The position numbers and the translations under genes are program-made. A stretch of DNA of 64,000 nt from an uncultured Pseudomonadales bacterium (GTDB taxonomy: Bacteria > Pseudomonadota > Gammaproteobacteria > Pseudomonadales > Azotimanducaceae). Below the pieces are notes generated by a model, which did not search any database, was not told the origin of the DNA, and saw only the letters and a list, made by a program, of their open reading frames with translations. The stretch is from the NCBI GenBank assembly GCA_958296405.1, contig OY282519.1, positions 1,658,132-1,722,131 of the forward strand. Reading direction: 5' to 3'. The number at the start of each line of letters is the position of its first letter. Within the stretch, counting starts at the first letter, position 1. Of the stretch, positions 59,733 to 64,000 are shown one piece after another.

Positions 59733-62084
59733 CTACAAATCCACCCGCAGCGTCACGCTCGCCATCCGTGCCGGCCCTAGGAAGAAGGTGCCGCCTTGGT
59801 CGCCGTCTGGGGCCGAGAGGTAGCGTTCGTTGGCGAGGTTGCTGGCGTTGAACTGCACGCTGGCGTTCTCCATCGCCCCCATCGCCCCCCAACGCGGCAG
59901 CGTGTACTCCGCGTTCAGGCCGATGAGCGTGTAGGCGGGCACGGTTTCGGCGTTCGCCAAGTCCGCAGGGCGATCGCCCACATGTTTGGCGTTCAACGCC
60001 AAGCGCCATGCCGTTGTCGGGCGCCAGGTCAGTTCGCCGAACCATTGGCTCTTGGGTGCATTCACTAGGCGGTTGCCGGCGACGATGCCTTCGGCGGGCA
60101 CCGCGTCTGTGTACTCCGTGTCCAAGTGGGAGTAGGCGCTGTAGGCGGTGAGCGTCTCGCCCAAGTCAAACGATGCCGCCAGTTCGAAGCCGCTGCTGTC
60201 CACGCCGCCGACGTTCAGGATTTCGATGGCGCCCTGCAGATAGAGGTCTCCGCCCACAGCGGCCAAGTTGACGGCGCCCAGCCGCCCGTCGAAGCGCTGC
60301 GCGAAGGCTTGCATGGCAATGCCGCCGCGAGCGCCGTTCCACCGCACGCCCGCATCAAAGTTGTCCGACAGTTCTGGGCGCAGATGCCCGGTGGTGCCGG
60401 CTGCCAGCAGGTCGTCCGCCAGCATGAGCACGTTACGCGAATAGCTCGCGAACAACTCGACGTTGGGCTGCCAAGCGTAGATGGCGCCGAGCTTGGGCAG
60501 CCACTCGGCGCGGGACTGGCGGCGTTCCACTGAGTCCAAGCGCGATGCGTACTGTGTTTCCACGGCGTGGTACACCAGCGCCGCGGTGAGCTCAAGCGGG
60601 CCGAAGCCGATGCGATCTTGCAGGTAGTAGCGCTGGCTGGTGGTCTCGAAGCGGCGGTCGAAGTGGGTCCAGTGCAGGGCCGAAACGGCTGGCCTGATGG
60701 TGCCGGGGTCGCGCTGGTCGAGATCGAACCAATGGCGGTTATTGTCTCGGTTCTGCTGTTCGAGCCAGAAGCCTGCGGTGAGCATGTGGCGTCCGAAGGC
60801 GCGCTGCGCTTCGCTGGTCACGCCGGCACGGTGATTCCGATAGCCAGAGCGCCGGCGCGACGCCACTCGCTCGGCAGCAGCGCAGTCGAAGTTCGGCGCC
60901 AGCGCGTAGCTCACCGTGTCCGCCGGGTAGCGGCCGCGCAGGCATGGATGATCCGCCACCGACGTGCCTGGGGCCGGCACTAGGCCGCCGCCGGCGTCGC
61001 GCTGAAAGGTGTCGCGGTAATACTCGGGGGCGCCCTGCGGCCCTTCGATGCGGCCATCCAACGTGGCGACGCGAAACGGCGGCACCCACCAGCCCCAGCC
61101 CTTCTGTTGGTGGATGTACGGCGTCACGGTGACTGTCGTGGCGGTAGCCAAGCCGTCGTGGTGAATCTCCAGCGCCGCGGACTTGTCCCAGCGCGTTCCG
61201 CCCCAGCCGGGCCGCCAAAGCGCCACGGTGTCGATGTCAAAATCGTCCAGTAGCTGGTCGCTCTTCGGGTTGGCTCGGAAATCGGCCAACGTAACGGAGT
61301 TGTAGTCCGTCTCGTTGCGGTAGTTCCAGCCCGCCTTCAGCTTCACGGCGGTGCCTTGAGCGAACTGCTTCACCACGTTGAGGTCCATGTGCCGGCGGTC
61401 GAAGCGGCCGGAACCCGTGCCAATCCACGAGTTCAATGAGGAGTCAGAAACGGTGAGGTAGGACGTGAGGCCGGCCATCGGTTCGCCGCTGTCCAGCCGC
61501 GCAAACCAACGTCTCAGACCATGCTCGCCGCCGGTGTAGGCGAGTTGAACGCCACGTCGATCGAGCGGCTCGGCCATCGTGTAGCGGATGGTGCCGCCGA
61601 GGGCGGAATTGGATGCGCTGCCGATGTCTGCGGTGTTCTGGCCGACCTGCACGGCCGTCACGTTCTCGTTGTCCACGAAAACGCTCGGCTTCTGGCCGCC
61701 GCCGTACACCGAATCGCCGTTGGGCATGCCGTCCACCATGTAGCCGATCTGAGCGGTATCTGTGCCATCGCTCATGCCGCGGATGTAGATGCGCGTAGAC
61801 CAATCGTTGCCGCCCACCGCGTCGCCTTGGGTGACGTTCACGCCCGGCAGCCGATTGATGCGGCTCAGCACATCCACAGCGGGATTCTCCGCCTGCAGCG
61901 CGTCGCGCCCGACGGTGTTGTTGGCGTGGGCCCCGCGGAAGCCGAGCAGCTCCGCGCGGGCCGTGACGACGATCTCTTCAATGGCCGCGGCCGGTTCTTG
62001 TTCTTGCTGCGCAGCCAGCGCGGTTAGCGGCAACAGCAGAGGGGCAAGCACCCAACTCGATTTGCGTTTCAAGAGTGGAGGCAT
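59733..62084 (-). CDS. TonB-dependent outer-membrane receptor
   Basis: From ATG 62084 (MPPLLKRKSSWVLAPLLLPL) the product is 783 residues, with a signal peptide ending LTALA, a TonB-box-like EEIVVTARAELL, a plug with LSRINRLPGVNVTQGD and IYIRGMSDGTDTAQIG, and a barrel ending LGPARMASVTLRVDL. The length and plug suit a siderophore- or metal-type receptor, but no ligand-specific motif is visible and no biosynthesis or periplasmic partner is adjacent. Upstream in-frame starts lack a signal peptide. Confidence 0.9.
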   Translation of the reverse strand: MPPLLKRKSSWVLAPLLLPLTALAAQQEQEPAAAIEEIVVTARAELLGFRGAHANNTVGRDALQAENPAVDVLSRINRLPGVNVTQGDAVGGNDWSTRIYIRGMSDGTDTAQIGYMVDGMPNGDSVYGGGQKPSVFVDNENVTAVQVGQNTADIGSASNSALGGTIRYTMAEPLDRRGVQLAYTGGEHGLRRWFARLDSGEPMAGLTSYLTVSDSSLNSWIGTGSGRFDRRHMDLNVVKQFAQGTAVKLKAGWNYRNETDYNSVTLADFRANPKSDQLLDDFDIDTVALWRPGWGGTRWDKSAALEIHHDGLATATTVTVTPYIHQQKGWGWWVPPFRVATLDGRIEGPQGAPEYYRDTFQRDAGGGLVPAPGTSVADHPCLRGRYPADTVSYALAPNFDCAAAERVASRRRSGYRNHRAGVTSEAQRAFGRHMLTAGFWLEQQNRDNNRHWFDLDQRDPGTIRPAVSALHWTHFDRRFETTSQRYYLQDRIGFGPLELTAALVYHAVETQYASRLDSVERRQSRAEWLPKLGAIYAWQPNVELFASYSRNVLMLADDLLAAGTTGHLRPELSDNFDAGVRWNGARGGIAMQAFAQRFDGRLGAVNLAAVGGDLYLQGAIEILNVGGVDSSGFELAASFDLGETLTAYSAYSHLDTEYTDAVPAEGIVAGNRLVNAPKSQWFGELTWRPTTAWRLALNAKHVGDRPADLANAETVPAYTLIGLNAEYTLPRWGAMGAMENASVQFNASNLANERYLSAPDGDQGGTFFLGPARMASVTLRVDL

Positions 62085-62230
62085 CTCAAGCGTGGGGGCG
62101 GGCCTCATTCGGTCTGGCGGCACACGAGATGCGTCGCCGTAGCGAGGGCTCCGAGCAACGGTGATCGTGGCAACGTCGCAATCAGGAACCAGCGAGCCTT
62201 GCGCCAAATGCCGGCCTTGGCTAGCCGGCG

Positions 62231-62611
62231 CTAGGCCGCGGCGATGACGAGAAACGCGCCCAGCGCCGCTGCTGCTCCGCCACTGCCCCGCAGTGCGCTG
62301 GCCGGCCAAAGCGCAGCGCGCTCGAACCATTGCTTGAGCGTTTCCATGGACACCAGCAGCGGCACCAAGCCGGCGATGGCGGTCAACACGGCCAACACTT
62401 GGACGGCGACGCCAAAGCGCATCTGATAGGCGGCGAAGAACAGGATGATGGCGATGAGGAAGCGGGCGTAGGCAGCCAAGTACCGCAACCCTTCCGTGAA
62501 GCGCACATGCGCCACCAAGGCGCCCAAGCGCTGCGGCGCGGCCAAGCCGAACAGGCCGATCGCCAGCGTCAAGAGGCCAAGAACGGCAGTGAAAGCGACC
62601 ATAAGCCCCAT
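62231..62611 (-). CDS. small four-helix membrane protein
   Basis: The 126-residue product has four clear hydrophobic segments (starting MGLMVAFTAVLGLLTLAIG, then around 45-62, 66-85 and 105-126). No catalytic or binding motif is seen. It is encoded upstream of the TonB receptor on the same strand, 147 bp away. I do not recognise the family. Confidence 0.65.
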   Translation of the reverse strand: MGLMVAFTAVLGLLTLAIGLFGLAAPQRLGALVAHVRFTEGLRYLAAYARFLIAIILFFAAYQMRFGVAVQVLAVLTAIAGLVPLLVSMETLKQWFERAALWPASALRGSGGAAAALGAFLVIAAA

Positions 62612-62689
62612 GTTACGCCTCGTCGAAGCGTTGGCAAGCGGTGTCGCGAGTAGGCTTGTTGTCCGCTTTAGAGTACGCCCATTGTCCGG

Positions 62690-62960
62690 TTCCTCTCTGC
62701 GAACTGCGCACGGACCGGGGGAGCTGTTACTGGCGCGCGGCCGAAGCGGGAGACAGAGTGGACGCTGCCCATCCCACGCAGTTCAAGCGGGCGCTGGACC
62801 GGCTGGGCATCCACTTGGAGCCGGCCTGCCCACCCGAAGCCGAAGGCCGCTCCGAGCGGATGTTCAAGATCTGCAGTGCCGCCTGTCCAAGAACTCGCGG
62901 CGGCGGGCCTCGCGGACATGGACGGAGTTCTTTTCCTACGGCTGCTCCTACGGGCTGCGT
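62690..62960 (+). pseudogene. frameshifted ISNCY-type transposase relic
   Basis: The translated pieces RTDRGSCYW, HPTQFKRALDRLGI, PEAEGRSERMFK, then in a second frame LQCRLSK and in a third ELAAAGLADMDG, match in order the C-terminal part of ISNCY transposases. Two single-base losses (after GRSERMFK and after RLSK) explain the frame changes. The second catalytic Asp (TDRG) and the Glu (GRSER) are present, but the N-terminal half is missing, so the element is dead. No inverted repeats were found. Confidence 0.75.
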
Positions 62961-63517
62961 CCACTGCCGCAACTTCGACCCCCTCATTGAAGATTGGCGG
63001 GACGGCTTGGCCGAAGGCGTGGTATTCGAAAGATCGCCGGTGGCGTTCCCCGCCGAGTGGCCGTCCTCGGCCAAGCCCACCTCGCGCTGCTCGAGAGGCG
63101 CGGCAGCGCAAGCTGGGCATCTCCTCGGTGCCGGACACCTACGTCCTGAACATGGAGGTCGGCCGCCGCCGCTCCCTTGAGGTGGCGGACGCGCTGGCGG
63201 CGCGGATGCGCGCAGATAGAGGCGTCGCCGTAAAACAAGCTCCCGTTCCGCGCCATCCGGCGCTGGCGGAGGCGGGAGGGCTGACCGCGACCCACAACTG
63301 TCGGCAGGCAGGTCCGCCTAGCTGCGCCCCGTAGCGCCTAAGGAGCCCCAATGAGGTAGGCGGATAGGGGCGGTACGCCGTGCCGAAAAAAGCCGATTTT
63401 TCTATTGACATTGTATTATTAAAATGAGACCTTACCGCTGAAACGGGTCGAACAGAGGCTGAAACGTGGGCTAAATCTCCCCGCGGAGGACCCGAAAACG
63501 CCACAGAAGGATGAGCC
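62961..63517. other. gap between the transposase relic and the last TonB receptor gene
   Basis: About 560 bp with no intact gene I can support. The first part may be further decayed mobile DNA: an open stretch near 63090-63240 reads KLGISSVPDTYVLN and RRRSLEVADALAARM, which I cannot place. Positions 63396-63425 form a sharply AT-rich island with TTGACA at 63405-63410, the likely promoter zone of the next gene, although no well-spaced -10 follows. Confidence 0.5.
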
Positions 63518-64000
63518 ATGATGAACTCTGACCGACCAATCACTTCGTCTTGGACGCTGCTGGTCTTGGGCTTGGCGGCGGTTCTGCCATTCAGCCTGCA
63601 GGCCGCCGGTGAAGACGCCCAGCCTGAGACCTTCCAGGACGTCGTCATTGAAGAGGTTCTTGTGGAGGCTCGGCGCCGCTCGGAGAGTCTGCAAGACGTA
63701 CCCCTGTCCATCACGGCGCTGACCGAGGAATCGCTGAGGGATCTGGGCGTGGATGAAATCAAGGACCTGTCGTCCTTCTCTCCTGGTTTAGACATTGAAG
63801 GAGGCGTTGACAACAACACCACGCGTTTCTTCATTCGGGGCGTCGGCACCGCCACCCCAACTTTCGGTGTTGAACAGGCGGTTCCCGTCTATATTGACGA
63901 CATCTACACCCCCTTGGGTCTTGGCGGCAACATCGATATCTTCTCCGTTGATCGCGTGGAGGTGCTGAGGGGGCCGCAGGGCACCCTTTACGGTCGCAAC
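63518..64000 (+). CDS. TonB-dependent receptor, 3' part beyond window
   Basis: The visible 161 residues show a signal peptide (hydrophobic stretch WTLLVLGLAAVLPFSLQA), the TonB-box-like IEEVLVEARRRSESLQDVP and a plug domain with ITALTEESLRDLGV, FFIRGVGTATPTFG and VEVLRGPQGTLYGRN. This is the FecA-like plug style typical of many environmental receptors. The barrel is cut off by the window end. AGAAGG lies 7 nt before ATG 63518; ATG 63521 follows directly. Confidence 0.9.
   Translation, partial: MMNSDRPITSSWTLLVLGLAAVLPFSLQAAGEDAQPETFQDVVIEEVLVEARRRSESLQDVPLSITALTEESLRDLGVDEIKDLSSFSPGLDIEGGVDNNTTRFFIRGVGTATPTFGVEQAVPVYIDDIYTPLGLGGNIDIFSVDRVEVLRGPQGTLYGRN

Noticed and set aside
63063-63334. An open frame reading KLGISSVPDTYVLN…RRRSLEVADALAARM
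   Set aside because: It lacks a credible start and matches no family I know; it may be decayed mobile DNA, so I did not call a gene.
1-64000. tRNA, rRNA and CRISPR arrays
   Set aside because: I read the intergenic regions for cloverleaf ends, rRNA words and regularly spaced repeats and found none; the 72-bp-period repeat near 24 kb has only two copies and no spacer structure.

Overview
This window is GC-rich, densely coded DNA from a proteobacterium, most likely a gammaproteobacterium. The best evidence is gene order: pepA-holC-valS on one strand, divergent from lptF-lptG, is the arrangement known from Escherichia coli and its relatives. An ompR/envZ pair, malate synthase G and several TonB-dependent outer-membrane receptors fit a Gram-negative aerobe. 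Many catabolic enzymes (two thiolase-type proteins, an amidohydrolase, a short-chain dehydrogenase, a quinone oxidoreductase) suggest a heterotroph using acyl or complex carbon. No tRNA, rRNA, CRISPR array or replication origin was recognised.

Layout. 1-6.5 kb: a small secreted protein, a beta-helix-like lipoprotein with its TonB receptor, and a NoeA-like methyltransferase. 6.6-10.7 kb: thiolase, a small periplasmic protein and ompR/envZ, ending in a terminator. 10.8-15.6 kb: amidohydrolase, ferrochelatase, hisH-hisF and a quinone oxidoreductase. 15.7-23.8 kb: the conserved valS-holC-pepA / lptF-lptG block, then an orphan vsr. 24.1-30.6 kb: an overlapping rhomboid and M50 protease pair, SDR, homocysteine methyltransferase, Eis-like acetyltransferase and malate synthase G. 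30.9-32.5 kb: two genes probably for cobalamin (DUF6580-like membrane protein and BtuF-like binding protein).

32.9-39.3 kb: the most unusual part, a compact five-gene island that is visibly less GC-rich than its surroundings. It encodes a PAPS-reductase-like PP-loop protein, an IscS/DndA-type cysteine desulfurase, a GHKL (MutL/Hsp90-type) ATPase and two uncharacterised proteins. It is bracketed by a 254-bp direct repeat that duplicates the 3' end and terminator of a TonB receptor gene. A second, decayed copy of its left end lies 2.3 kb away. I interpret it as a mobile sulfur-based nucleic-acid modification or defence system that does not match Dnd, Ssp or BREX in composition.

39.5-51 kb: large TonB receptor, a small secreted protein, a thiolase-like protein, an RDD membrane protein, an intact IS481-type insertion sequence, an HNH endonuclease, and a cobalamin-riboswitch-controlled BtuB-like receptor with an M20 dipeptidase. 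51-59.7 kb: a GT-C-like membrane protein with a duplicated C-terminal domain, cysS, a second M17 peptidase, lipA, and a complete type II restriction-modification pair (m4C/m6A-type methyltransferase plus NotI-family endonuclease). 59.7-64 kb: another TonB receptor, a small membrane protein, a frameshifted ISNCY-type transposase relic and the beginning of a further TonB receptor cut by the window edge.
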